A stretch of DNA of 64,000 bases from Bilabrum cf. latius (Eukaryota > Bigyra: Bicosoecida > Bigyra > Bicosoecida). Shown here one piece after another: positions 35,001 to 47,023 of this stretch. The stretch lies in assembly GCA_965178125.1 (NCBI GenBank), contig OZ237739.1:1116001-1180000 (forward strand), read 5' to 3'. Position numbers and translations under genes: made by a program. Each line of letters begins with the position of its first letter. Position 1 is the stretch's first letter. The notes below the pieces were generated by a model. That model saw only the letters and a list, made by a program, of their open reading frames with translations, ran no database searches and was not told the origin of the DNA.

Positions 35001-38000
35001 GAACCACTCCTTGCAGCTGGCGCAGGACGAACTCAAGGCGAAGGAACAGGAGCTGGAAGCAGCCAATGAGGAGGCCAAGAGGAGGCTCGAGGACGCCACC
35101 GATGAGTAGAAGAGACTGGCAATTCTGCGGCATGAGACGCTGCAAGCGCAGGCCGAGGCAGCTTCGCTCAAGGAGGAGTTGCAGGCCGCGCGCAGCGAGG
35201 CAGAGCAGCTGCGGCGGCGGGTGGGAGCAGCCGAGGCATCGGAGAAGCAGGTCAGGGCCAGGATCAACGACGCCGAGGAGCACCGAGCCAAGGCAGAGCG
35301 GCAGGCTGCGGACCTCAGTCGTAAGCTGGACGCGGCCAGCAGCCTGGCGGAACGTGAGACTGGCAGGTCAGACGAAGCCACTCGGTAGGCTTCAGCGCTC
35401 GAGGAAGCGAGGGTGACGATCGCCGCGGAGCTCCAAAGCACAAAGGACCGGCTGAATGAGACACGGGATAGGCTCCAGGCGTCGGAGGAGGCGAGGGCGG
35501 CAGCGGATCAGGCAAGTGAGGGCGAGAGGAGGGCCAGGTAGGAGGCCGAAGGGGCTCGTGATCTACTCGCGGCATGCAAGCAGAAGCAGGACGATGCTCT
35601 GGCTGAGCTGCAGCAGAGGCTGGGGCAGCTGTAGGCGGCTCTCAAGCTGGCAGAGGCAGCCAGGGACGATGCGCTCGAGGGAGTGAGAGAGCTGCAGCAG
35701 GCCAAAGACGAGAGCGAGGCACGTGCAGAGGAGCTGCACAAGGCCGTAGACTAGGCTGAGGACACGGTGGTGCAGCTCAGGGCAGAGCTTGATGAGATGT
35801 AGAAGGGGCACAATGCCGTATAGGCTCGAGCTGACGAGCTGACTGGAGAGCTGCAGGCGGCCACTAGGAGAGCTGAGGCTGCCGAGGGCCAGCTGGGGCC
35901 CTTGGAGGAGGCTCGTAGCGAGGCAGCAAGCAAGCTGAAAGATGCTGTGAGTGAGGTGGTCGAGCTGCAGCAGCGGTGCGACGCCCTAGACGAGGCAAGT
36001 CAACAGCTGGAGGCTGAACTGGGCACGGTAAAGGGGGAGCGCGATGAATTTCGATCTTCCGCAGAAAACACGGGCAAACAACTACAGCAGCTATAGATCG
36101 AATCCAGACGGCACGCTGCAGAGGCCGAAGCGGCCACGCGGGAGCTCGCTGCACGGGAAGCCGACCTTGCGGAGCAGGGCAGGGAGGACGTGGCAGCCGC
36201 CAAGGAAGCCAGGCGATAGCGAGAGATGGCGATCTAGGAGGCCGTCCGCAGGGCGAGAGTCGAGTGGGCCGATGAGGCTGACAGGCACGTCAAGCAAGCC
36301 AGGCAAGCGGGTGCCCATGAGGCCAACACACAGGCTGCGGCTGAAGCGGCTCGGCTACTGCAAGATATTCGTCGAGCGGCCGGCCTTGCCGCGGCATCGC
36401 TGCATAGCGAGGCGGAAGCCATCCAAGAAGGTGCGGGCGGCCATGGTGCTGATCCTGATAGTGCACAGGTCCAGGGCGAAGAGCTCAGTTTCGTATAGGA
36501 GGCCAGGCGCGTGCTGGATACAGGCGACCGGGCTGATGGAGGCGAGGATGGCCCTCGGCTCGAAACTGACCCCCTGGACGGAGACGCTTCGTCTGACGGC
36601 AGCGGAGCCTTTGATGCAGGTAATACAAAGAGCAAGGGCGGTGGCGCGGGCAGGTCCGGCGTGGAGGGGACACCGCTGCGGCTTCATGTGGTTGATGATG
36701 ACGACGGGGAGGAATCTGAGGGGCGGCGGTAGGGCGCATCTAGCCCCATCAGAGAACGTGATGGTGATGACGCGCAGGGCTCCGTTGACATGTCGTTGCG
36801 GCTGTCTGCGGTGTCACTTCCTGAGGGCATCGGGGCCATGGTGGCAAGGACTTCCGTGAATGCGCCGGGGGTATCCGGCGCAGGACCTTCCTCGGTGAGT
36901 GCGCCCAACTGGCGCGCACTGTTTTCTGCTGTCAGGGCGCTCTCAGCCTCGTGGCATAGAGCTGCCGCGGGCAGGGAGGAGCGGTGGGCCAGCGTGGTGG
37001 CCAGGGCCCGGCGGGAGGAAGCGGAAGTGTGGCAGGACAAGGTACGTCGGGAGCGAGAGTAGCTCGAGGCAGCAAGCGTGGGGGTGGCCAAACGGGCCGT
37101 GGAGCAGGCCAAGCAGGCGGCAGAGCAGGAGCAGATGGAGCGAGTGCAGGCTGCGGCTGATGCAGCTGCAGAGCACGCCAGGCAAACCGCCCGGGCCGAG
37201 GCCAGGGAACAATTCTCTACCGCGCTTGCCGAGGCAAGGACATTGCTGGAACGAGCAGAGCAGGAGTCAGCCGCTAACCAGCGGGACAGGGACGATGCAT
37301 TGGAGGCGAAGCGCAGCGCCGAGAAGGAGCGAAACGCCGCCCGTGACGCCGCGAAAGCCGCCGAAACGAGCCGGGACGAGCTCCTAGCAGAGCTGGCAGA
37401 GCTCCGGAAAGACTTGCAAAGAGTGCAGTCCGCCGCTGACTCGGCCAATGGGTAGCTGCAGGAGGCGAGGAGCCAGGCACGCAGGGCCATGGCCGCGGCG
37501 GAGGCAGCAGATGCCCGCGCACAGCTATCAGAACGGTCAAAGGCAGACGCGGAGGAAAAGGCGACTCGTCGAGCTCAGGCGATCCGGCGACTCGAAGGCG
37601 AGCTTGACAGTGCGGTCATGCGAGGATTGGCATCCCCGGCAGGCAAAGGGGTAGGAGCTGGGGCTGCCGCGCAGTCCAGTATGGATGGAGCAGGTGCTGC
37701 TGCATTCACGCCTTCGAAACAGGTTCAAGCACCCCAAGGTGGCTCTGCTGCAAGCGCTGAAGACGCCGAAAGTCCGTCGGCTGCCCTGGATGCCTCACGG
37801 TCCGCCATTTTGGCTCTCCGTGCCGCCGTTGATACCCATAGGCGCGAGGCGGAGGACTTGCGATCGGAGCTGGAAGCACTGCGACAGCAGGCCATGCGGC
37901 GAGGGCTGAGCGCCAACCCAGCCTTTGCCATGACCGGTGGGTCCACTATTGTGGAGGAGGACGATGTCCTGCAGGCAGTCGGCAATGCGCGGGAGGCCTT

Positions 38001-41000
38001 GGAGCGTCTACGCAGGTCCATCCGAGGCGCGGCTGCTGCCGTCGGAGAGATGACTTCAGGCTCGAACGACGACGATGGCGGCCCCTCGGACGGTGCATTC
38101 AAGGCGTCAGCATCCTCGCTCGGCCGCGTAAACCCAGATGTGGCGTCTGCGCTACAGCCTCATCTCCAGCACGCACTCAACGCATCACAGGGTCCACGCG
38201 GCGCGAGCAGCCAGAGCAATTTGCAGCCACACTCCCGTGGTGCTGGCGGCAGCGGCAGGGTCGATGGGCAGTCTGGAGGCAGAGACAGCGATCCCACAGA
38301 TAGGCAGGAGAACCTGCTGGCCCAGCTTGTGGAGCACGCGCGCGCACTGTCGACTGCAGCGCAGGCAGCCGGTCCTGCCCTGGCGGCAGCTGTGGCAGCA
38401 CTCCCTAGGGCAGCAGCCGCGGAGCGAAGGCACCGAGATGGCAGTGACGGGCTTGTTGACGCCATGCGGGAGGATGGTGACGCGCGCGAAGCGCTCCGAC
38501 AGAAAGTCCTTGAGCTCTCCAGTGACCTGGATCGAGCCAGGAGGCTCGCAGAGGAGGGTCAGGCGGCTCGAGATGGGTTCCAGGCAGCCAATGCCCGGGC
38601 GCGAGAGCTCGAGGCACAGCTGGCACCCCTGCGCTCCGCAGGCCTGACTCACGACGAGATCAGAGACCTCGCCCCTGCCATCCGCAGGCTGGCGCGAGAG
38701 CTTCGTGAGGAGCGCGCAAGGGAGTCACAGTCGCGGTCGCGCGGGCGCCGTGTCTCTCGCAATAGAGTCAAGGGCAAGGGTAAGGGCAAGGGTGCTAGGA
38801 GCACGGAGGGTGGCGCAGGTGCCGCCGAGTCAGACAGGAGCAGCACTTCCCACAAGTCTGCCAGCCACGGCGACGATAGATCCAGGGGTCACTCCACGGG
38901 CAGCGACCATCACTCCCGCGGCTCGGCTAGGAGCTCAAGCAGAAGGTCGGGCCGCAGCTCCGGCTATGTAAGAGCAGAAAGCGTCGAGCGCGACACGAAC
39001 GGGCTGGGGCTTGGAGGGCCGGGTTCCGAACCCACGCCGCTGGCTGGATTCCTAGGCCAGGTGGGCAAGGCCATCGCAAAGGCAGCCAGCGAGGCAGCCT
39101 CCAAGGCCGCCAAGGAGGCCGGCAAGGCGGCTCGTCGCAGCTTGAGCCGGGGGAGGGCCAGCAAGAAAAAGAGCAAGGCCAAGAGCAAAGGAAAGGAAAA
39201 GTCAGTGGGCAAGGGGAAAACCAAGCCGAAGATCAGCCGAAGCAAGAGTCGCCGCGGCAGGAAGGGTCCCCCTGTCTCGCGGCGACTCCCTCCTCGCTCC
39301 TCAATAAAAGGCAAGGGCAGCGCGAGCAGGAGGCCTTCAGGACCCTTGCGTTCGGCAAGCCGCGAGAGGGGTGTCACATCCAGGTACCCTCGGCGCGGGA
39401 GGTCGCCGGCGGCCAGCTCCCGGCGCAAAGGAAGCAACGGTGGCAGCTGGGGCAAGGGACGGGGCAGGCCAAGGACTTTGTCAAGGGACAGCCGCGTCTC
39501 ACTGCCTCGCGTGACCAGATCGCTGGACCGACACCCGCTGGGGGCCAGGGGCGGCGAGCGAGGCAACGGCTCTCGGCGGCGGGCCGGCAGGGCACTTTAC
39601 GGGCACTTGCCCCCGCTGCATACCGCAGATCGGGCAGTGGCGTGGGTGCTCCGCGACAGACACCCGGGTGCACCTGCAGAGGCGTACAGCCAGCGGCAGC
39701 TGGCAGACTGGCTGCGCGACATCGCGCGCACCCGTCCTGGCCCTCTGTTTTGCGTGGACGACGATCCAGCGATCGAGCCTGTCTTGCACGTGCCCGGCCA
39801 GGAGACCGAGGCCGCTGCAAGTCGCAGGGACGAAGAGCAGGAGTCCAAAGAGGACCACCCCGTCTGGCTTCCCGTTGGTCGCCCGTTAACCACGGCGCAT
39901 GCCAGGCTTGACCACGACCAAGTGAATGCGAATGTGTACGATGGGCATGCAGTTGATGGGCACGGTGTTGGTGTGCGCGATCAGGAAGCACGCGGTGCCT
40001 GGCAAGGCGGTCGCACCCACAGACAGTCCGTCCGGTCTCCTGCAAGACGAGGAGCACCCGTCAAGTGGACCCCGGATAGGCACACGGGCCTAGCTCGCAC
40101 GGCAGCTGCCACAGCAAGCCCAGCACGGTCACCCGCGGACCCAAGGCTGGATGAATGGACACCAGGAGGCACCAAGCGGTGGCCACCACCGGCATGGCCA
40201 CCGGCGCCGGGTGCTGTGTCCAGCGCTCGCGCAAGCCCTGCCCGCCCGCGTGCGGCTGCTGGCAGAAGCAGGCAAGGCCGGCGCTTCAGCGCTCCCTCGG
40301 CGGGTCCTGAGTGGGAATCAATGCATCGCACTGCAAGACTCAAGCAGTCCGAGACGTACATGTCCGCGCGAGGTGGTGATCGGACTGCCGAACCTGTTGC
40401 CGAGTTGTTTGGTGCTGACTCTGCAGACATGACGAGTGGCAGCGGCAGCAAAAGCGGTGGCAGTATCGTTGACGTTGACCCTGCTGCAGTCGAGGTGGTG
40501 GGCCGGCTGAGAGGGAGGAAGCTGGCCAGCCCGCCCACTCGGAGGAATCGTAGCCCTGGAAATGGCGGGCAAGATGAGGATGGTGATGATGCCAACCAAG
40601 ATTTAGCTATATCATTCCGCGGCTGGGAGGCATCTCTAGAGGAGCCGTCCTCGGATGAATCAGGCATCCGGCTGGATGACTCGGCGGGGGCCGCTGCAGC
40701 TGCTGCCTTGCGACGGGCTGGCGGTGAACCCCACAGGGAGATCCATGGTACTGGTCCTGCAGGTAAAAACGAAGAGCCGACAGGCTCTGGTGCTCGAGCG
40801 GCCAATAAAAGCAGGGCCAGCAAGCAAGCGAAGGGAAGCAAGGGAGCTCGAAGGAGTGGGTCCAGGTCCAGGGGCAGGTCCAGGGGCAGACGAGAGGATA
40901 GCAACCACAGCAAAGGCGTGGCAGCTCGCAGGAATGGAGGTCACAACCGTGGCGGGCAGTTGCCGGCCAGACGATTGGAGCCCTACGCCGAGGATGCTGT

Positions 41001-41514
41001 GCAGCTGCCCCTGCCCGAGGACTGGGAGGGTCCGGGCAGCGAGCTTCTTGAGGACCTGTCGCAGAGATGGGACGTGGCTGGTGGTACGCCCAGCAGAGGA
41101 AATCCGAGGCGCGGTGCCAGCGAAAGCAAAGCAGAGGAAGGACAGGCAGTTGCAGCTACGTTGGACCAGCGGTAGTCTAGGCGATCGCAAGCCAGGGCAC
41201 CGGCTCCAGATGGCAGCTCCATCGCGATGTCTCTGTCTCCTGAATCGGACAGTGTGCAGGAAAATGAGCCCGGGCTTGGTTCTGGGGCATTGCTCGGTCA
41301 GGAAGGGCGCACTGCACGGAGGGTCATCAGGGGGAGGGGTTCGCGGGCGGGGGCAGCGCAGCCAGGGAGGGGCCGGGGGGTTGGCTTGGAGGCTATGTCG
41401 GGGGTCCGCGCGGCCCGTCCGTCTGTGCAGGTGCCTGCGGGGCAGGACTTGACAGAGATGGCGTCCAGCGTGCTGGATACGCTTGGATTGCTTGAGGGGG
41501 ATGAGACCGAGTGA
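32038..41514 (+). CDS. Giant coiled-coil protein with basic Arg/Ser/Lys-rich region (3,158 residues)
   Basis: A 9.5-kb intronless frame from ATG 32038 to TGA 41512-41514. It carries roughly 19 in-frame TAGs, for example at 32551, 33394, 34021, 35107, 35386, 36094, 37453 and 41173. Regions in order: a Gly/Ala/Ser-rich N-terminus with an (Ala-Gly)n tract (32680-32770); acidic and polar linkers; long coiled coil from about residue 620 to 1,860, rich in Glu, Ala, Arg and Gln; a Ser/Gly/Ala segment; a highly basic Arg-Ser/Lys-Gly region (about 2,220-2,520) with many RS and KGKG motifs; then a low-complexity C-terminus. Between 35,000 and 36,500 TAG recurs every 50-300 bp within continuous heptad sequence such as QQRLGQL-x-AALKLAEA. 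An RS-type basic region beside coiled coil would suit a nuclear or chromatin-associated scaffold, which is inference. Confidence 0.82.
32680..32770 (+). repeat. GGTGCT/GGTGCC hexamer tract coding (Gly-Ala)n
   Basis: About 15 imperfect 6-bp units within the reading frame of the giant coiled-coil gene, alternating T and C in the Ala and Gly codons. The frame is kept throughout because the unit is six bases. Confidence 0.85.
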
Positions 41515-41714
41515 ATCGTCGCAGGCATCTCGAATTGTGCCCCACCTGCCAACTGATGCAGTCCACCGGAATTATTGTGATGATACACAATGGAAGATTT
41601 TGCTCATGTTGCAACAGATGGTACTTCAACGGTCCCACCGCGATTGAGTCCTCGCTATCGTAACGTAGGTACTGACCTCAGCGATCTAGACCATGCAACC
41701 TACATCCTTGCGGT

Positions 41715-42656
41715 TCACTTGTCCTGCATCAGCTTGCTCACAACGTCCCTCCAGTCGCTGACGAACCAGTCGGCGTGCCTCTCGACCTTATCTCTCACGG
41801 CGATCCCGCCGTATCCAATGAAGCAGTGGGCAGGCGGTCGCGCCTCCAGGTCAGTGGCACCGTCCCCAACCATGACCATGCACTTGTACCCGTGCATGCG
41901 CTGCTGCTCCGACAGGACCTTCGCCTTGCCGCCACTCCTCGATGTGGGGGCCTCCTCCCTGAACCCGTCATACTCACCCGAGGGCTTGAACAGGATCCTG
42001 TTTGCAAACACCCTGTCTCGCGGTATGCTGAGCGAGTCCGCCACCGGGTATATCATCTGCTCGAAGCCCCCAGAGACGAGGTACACGTGAGTGCCCCGCC
42101 CGTGCAGCAGGTCCACGAGGTCCCGCATGCCAGGGGTCAAACTTAGCGGGTCTTGCTGCATGAGGCCATCCACCGCCTGCTTTGTGGGCTGCATTAGGCC
42201 AAGCCTGGCGCTGAGAGCATCCCGAAAGTCTGCGTCGCCCTTCATGGCTCTGCGAGGGTGATAGACGGAAACGAGCCGTCTTGCCAATTGAGCTGTGCAC
42301 AGCAATGCTTGGGCAAGGAACTTTTTGGTCATACAGAACGTATTTCCTTCGCGTGTTCATGAGGCTCACCCGGCGGTCAGTGCAGCTACGGCATCTCCAA
42401 CACCGAGGTGCGCCGCTAACACATCGATCCCCTCTCCATCAAGCACTGTGCTGTCAACATCAAAGAATACGGCATCAGCCCTACTTAAGCACTACAAAGC
42501 ATCGATCGGTTGCATCGTCGGCCCGACCGCAGCGCTGCTAGACATCGCCGCCGCTCCAGTAGCCAGTATCCTCTGCATTCGTCCAAACGCAGATATTCGT
42601 TTCATTGAAGCAATACCAACAGCCCTAGGCGCACAACTATAGGAAATTCTATTCAT
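41715..42656 (-). CDS. PSPH (serB): Phosphoserine phosphatase, 2 exons, with presequence
   Basis: HAD-family enzyme for the last step of serine synthesis (phosphoserine to serine). Exons are 42370-42656 and 41715-42249 (273 residues, TGA stop). The 120-bp intron is GT-AG and splits a codon in phase 2. Visible motifs are DVDST (66-70, nucleophile Asp66 and Asp68), EGID, VYLVSGGF, VFANR, PTSRSGGKA and GDGATDLEA, the complete eukaryotic/bacterial PSP set. The first ~50 residues are rich in Arg, Ser and Ala with no acidic residue, suggesting import into plastid or mitochondrion. One in-frame TAG (42492-42494, residue 55) lies just upstream of SRADAVFFDVDST, so reading it as a stop would remove the whole enzyme. 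The gene is divergent from the VIT-VWA gene with only 190 bp between starts. Confidence 0.95.
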
Positions 42657-42846
42657 GTTGACAGAGAAATCGAGGCCACTCCTGTACTGTTCCAGCCTAA
42701 TTTGGCATTGAAAACAAATCTCGCTAAAGGTTTATACTCCGAATTGATGTTTTGGTGTGACGAGTACGGACCTTCCGCGGATCTAGATGGTGATAAGTCG
42801 TGATTTCACGCTAAAAAATCGGCACTGGATTCCTTGTAGTGCCGCA

Positions 42847-45800
42847 ATGTCGTTGCTATCAGATGCATCGATCCAGTAGCGCCCAACCTGTCTCCGTATG
42901 GTCGGAGTTAGGCCGGGGCAAGAGCCACAGCTGGTGCCTCTTCTCGGGATGCAAGTCAAGGTAGACCTTCAGATTGCCGTCGGGTGAGAAAATTTTTGGG
43001 CAATTAATAAGTTGACTAGTTTGATACTAGTTTTGCGGCTTCGGTGGGTCGTCATGAAGTAGAGTCAGGGCATTTCCTGAGGTTGCTTGGGTGGATTCGT
43101 TTAGCTTGCACGTGCCACCCTGCCGCCAGCGATGACTGGGACTGCTGGGAGGTAGCATCTCGCTCACAACTGAATAATGCTTTGCACAGCATTACGTTGA
43201 CTCTATCAAGGCTGTTCACGGCCGACATGGTTTGCCCAAGGTTGTGGCTGGCATACTGACAAGCGCTCTGCTCAGGTTCCGTTGCACACGATTAACCTTC
43301 TGCGGCCTGGAATTGTACGGAAACGATGCATTGCGCGTCAGAGTGACATAGCTCGTGTCTCTCAACCCTATTTGTCGATCCAACCGTGTCGTGCTTCCAC
43401 CATCCGTCCCATTCTCGTCCGGTCCGAGCAGGCTTGTCAACATCCGAGCGCGCTTTGCGAACCCGCTGTCATCCCCCATCGACGTCGTGATTGAAGTACC
43501 CACACAGGAGCGCAACACCACGATCTCGAGCGCCACCGCCTACCTCGCTGATGGTCGCGCCGTGGACACTCAGGTCGTGGACACGAGCGAAGCCGCCCAG
43601 CATGCGCCCAACGAGGACATGATCCGCACAGCCAAGGAATTCAGCCCGGATCAAGCCACCGCGTACAACCCCAATTCCTTCCGGCTGCCTGTGGCAGGCG
43701 TGCCTGCCGAGTCAGAGGTAGCCGTTGACGTCAGCTACTTCCAGACGCTCGATTTCGACAATGGCGAGTACAAGATCGTCGTGCCGACCCAGCTGCCGCA
43801 CGCCTACATGCCAGCATCCGGAAACGCCATGGAGGTGCTCCGTGTGGACGCCGCCGTGAACGCAGGCACCTCAGAGGCCTCTTGGGGCTGCGCCTCGCAC
43901 CCGATGCAAACCAAGGCAGGGCCGCCCCCCGCGCCCGTGGGCACGTTCGTCAAGCCCGCCTACACCACCACAGTGCAGCTGAACGGACAAACGGTGACGG
44001 TGCAGATCCCCGAGGAGACCTTCAGGCATGCCGCGGCCGAGAAACGAATGGACGTGGGTGTGCCTGGGTTTATCGGAGGGGGCGGCGGAGACGCTGGTGC
44101 TGCACCGCAAGGCGCTGCAGGCTCGCCCTCGGCGCACCCTGGATTCGGCGGGGGCGCGCCTGCTCCTGCCCCCGCCCCATCTGCCCCTTCTCCCGCGGTG
44201 CAGCGGCAGCAGCAGCTGGCCCAGGAACTGGCGATGCAGGGCAAGGCCGGCCCGGTGCGGTTCGAGCTGGAGCCCAGCCTCGGCCGGCAGTGGGCGAACC
44301 AAGACTTCGTGCTGTCGTACAAGGCCTGGTCCCGTGACATTCTGTGCAACGCCGTACTGGAGCCTGACAGGGATGAGCGAGGCATGGCCAAGAAAGAAGA
44401 CGGGTCCTTCGTTATGTTCATCGCACCTCCTGCTACGGGCTCGGGCGAGACGGCACCTCGAGACGTCGTCTTCTTGATCGACAACTCGTATAGCATGCAT
44501 GGGTCTGCCATGCGACTGGCCAAACAGGCCCTGCAAGAGTGCCTGAAGCTGCTGGCCCCAACCGACAGGTTTTCCATTGGAGTTTTCAACCATCGCATGC
44601 AGTGGTGGAACGGATCGCAGACGCGGTACAACAAGGCTTGGGATGAGGCGAAATCGGGCCAAGAAGGGGGCGAAGGCAAGTTTTTCGGCGCTGACAAACG
44701 AAGTGCCGCGCACCAGTTCGTGGGCTCGATCGAGACGAACGGCGGCACCAACATCATGAGGCCGATGATGTCCGCGCTCGACATGCAGCAAAAGGTGCAG
44801 GGGTATGTCTAGGGCCGAGCAGACGCCCAGCAGCGCGTACCAGTAGTGTTCTTGATCACGGACGGTGCGGTGGGAAACGACAAGCAGATTTGCAGCCGGG
44901 TCAAGGATAGGAACGACGAGGCGAGGATGAACGGGCAACAGCTCACGAGGGTGTTCACCTTCGGGCTGGGCGCGTTCGTCAACGACCATTTTCTGACCTC
45001 ACTCGCGCAGCTCTCCAGGGGCAAAGCTGAGTTCGCGCTGCAAGAGGAAAGCATCGAGCCGAGCATCGTGCGGCTGATGAAGGCATCGAGTGACCCCGCT
45101 CTTCTCAACATCATGTTCAAGATGCCCAGCAGCATTCGGGAGATCGAATTCTACCCGTACCCCATCCCTGATCTCTACCGAGGGCAGCCCGTCGTCGTGT
45201 CGGGGCGGTACACGGGCCCCCATCCGCACGAAATCAAGGTTCGTGGCACCCTGCCTAGCGGTGGAATCAAGGATATCATCGTGCAGCCCGTGTTCTCTCA
45301 GTCGGTTCCCGTGCGTCGCATGTTTGCCAAGGCGCAGCTGGACCTGCTGATGGCATCCCACTGGCTCATGCCCGGTGGCAGCATAGCGGCCGAGGACCAG
45401 CGCAAGAAGATCGTTTCAGTGAGCAAGAGGCACGAAGTGCCGTGCCCGTACACCACCATGATTGGATACACTGGGAAGACAGGTGATATATACGGCAAGA
45501 GACAGGCGCAGTACCACTCAAACTTCGGGGGCTGGGGGCGTGGCTCAAGCGGTGGCGGCAGCAGCGGGGGAGGGGCAGCCGCTGCGGCCGCGTCTGCTGG
45601 AAGACACGGAGGCAGCGGCGGCGGCCCTTCCGGTGGTTTCAGCGGTGGCGGCGCGGGCGGTTACGCGGCATCTGGCGGGGCCGCGGGCGGAGGCCAGACA
45701 CCGGGCTTCGGCTCCGACGACGGCTGGGGCAGCGTGCCCGGCGCCGGCAAGACCAAGAACTCTGCCTTGCCCAAGCCAGGCTTTGGGGGGACTACGGGCA

Positions 45801-46723
45801 CCACGGCGGGTCTCGGAAAGAGCTCCACAGCCACCGACCCCGCGAATCAGTGGACCGCTGGGAAGACTGCTGCGGTGGCGGGTGGCGTCGTCGCTCTCGG
45901 GGCTACCATCGGGGCGGGAGTGGCTCTGGGGAGCTACGTGGCTGCAGGTGGAACCGCCTCTGGGCTGGTGGGAGGGGCCATCAGCGGGGGCGGGAGTGCG
46001 CTCAGCAGCCTGGGTCAAGCTGCGTCTGGGGGAGTTAACGCGATATTCGGCGGGATCAACTGCGACTGCTTTGGCGTGGACTGCGGTCCCTGCGGCGGCC
46101 TGCCCGGGTGTCTCGACGGACTGCTGGGCGACTTTGGCCACTGCGCGGGGGGCTGCCTGTCGTGCCCCGGCGACTGCATAGGTAAGGTGGGCGAGGGCCT
46201 GGGCGACTGCTGCAAGGACGGTGGAGGCTTCATTCAGGGCGCAGGGTCCATATGCCACGGCGTGGGAGAGTCTTTGGGGACCTGCTTCTCGGGTGCAACG
46301 GACTGTGCGGGGAATGCCTGTGGCAGTATCGGTGCCGTGCTGGCGAACTGCGCGGGGCGAGCAGGTGACTGTTCCCTGGGCGGTGCGTGCAACGGTGAGT
46401 GCATCGGCGGGTGCGTGAACAGCATGCAGAACTGCGTGGGGGGGCTGGGGGGCGCCATCGGTGGCTTGTGCAATGGTGGGTGCGCACCTCTCTCCGGGCT
46501 GGGCGATTGCCTGGGCGGGTGCTGTGGGAGCGTTGTCGGCGTCGCAGGGGAAGGGCTTAAGGCACTTCCTGGCCTGTGCAGTGGGCTGGGAGGGTGCGTG
46601 TCCGGTGTGTGCTCTGGCGCTGGCGGTTGCGTGGGCATGCTAGGTGAGGTCGCGAAGGACATCGGTCCATGCCTCGGCAGCGTTTGCGATGTGCTTGGGG
46701 GCCTTCTTGGAGCACTACGCTGA
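42847..46723 (+). CDS. VIT/VWA-domain protein with Gly/Cys-rich C-terminal tail
   Basis: Exons are 42847-42983 and 43276-46723 (1,194 residues, TGA stop); the GT-AG intron splits a Gly codon in phase 2. In-frame TAGs are at 42877 (directly after CAG), 43349 and 44810. The N-terminal ~190 residues resemble a VIT domain: VPLLGMQVKVDLQIAV, then LRVRVT and FANPLSSPIDVVIEVP. A VWA domain follows with the metal-adhesion site DNSYSM (about 448-453), GGTN (about 533) and ITDGAVGN (about 571). The 44810 TAG lies inside the VWA fold, between the GGTN and TDG motifs. After the VWA come a Gly/Ser-rich linker, a hydrophobic Gly/Ala segment, and a ~220-residue tail with about 30 cysteines spaced as CGGC, GDC or CLGGC. 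VIT-VWA architecture is known from inter-alpha-trypsin-inhibitor heavy chains and many protist proteins. No signal peptide is visible. Confidence 0.88.
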
Positions 46724-47023
46724 GTTCATCAGCAGAGACCTACTGCATGTGTCTTGATTTATGGCATTTTATCGCCAGTAGCGAACTGATTTGCTCGACC
46801 GGTTGCAACCAATCGAGTTTGCCGTCCGTTGATCTGGTCCTGTTTAACTCGTGTTTGGCCTGCAGGGATGAGCACGGCGGCCGAATAGCTCATAGAATTT
46901 GGTGAATTGTCTGGGCTTCGACCATCAAGGGGTACTGCGAAGGCATGGCAAGGTTTAGCTGACAAAGTTGACGAGTCGCAACGAACGGCAGCGCTGCCAG
47001 GCTGCTTGTGGGCACTTGCAACC

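Noticed and set aside
35100-36500. UAG meaning Leu instead of Gln
   Set aside because: TAG lies next to charged residues and Q runs, and exchanges with CAG in a paralogue. Not excluded statistically by hand, but less likely.
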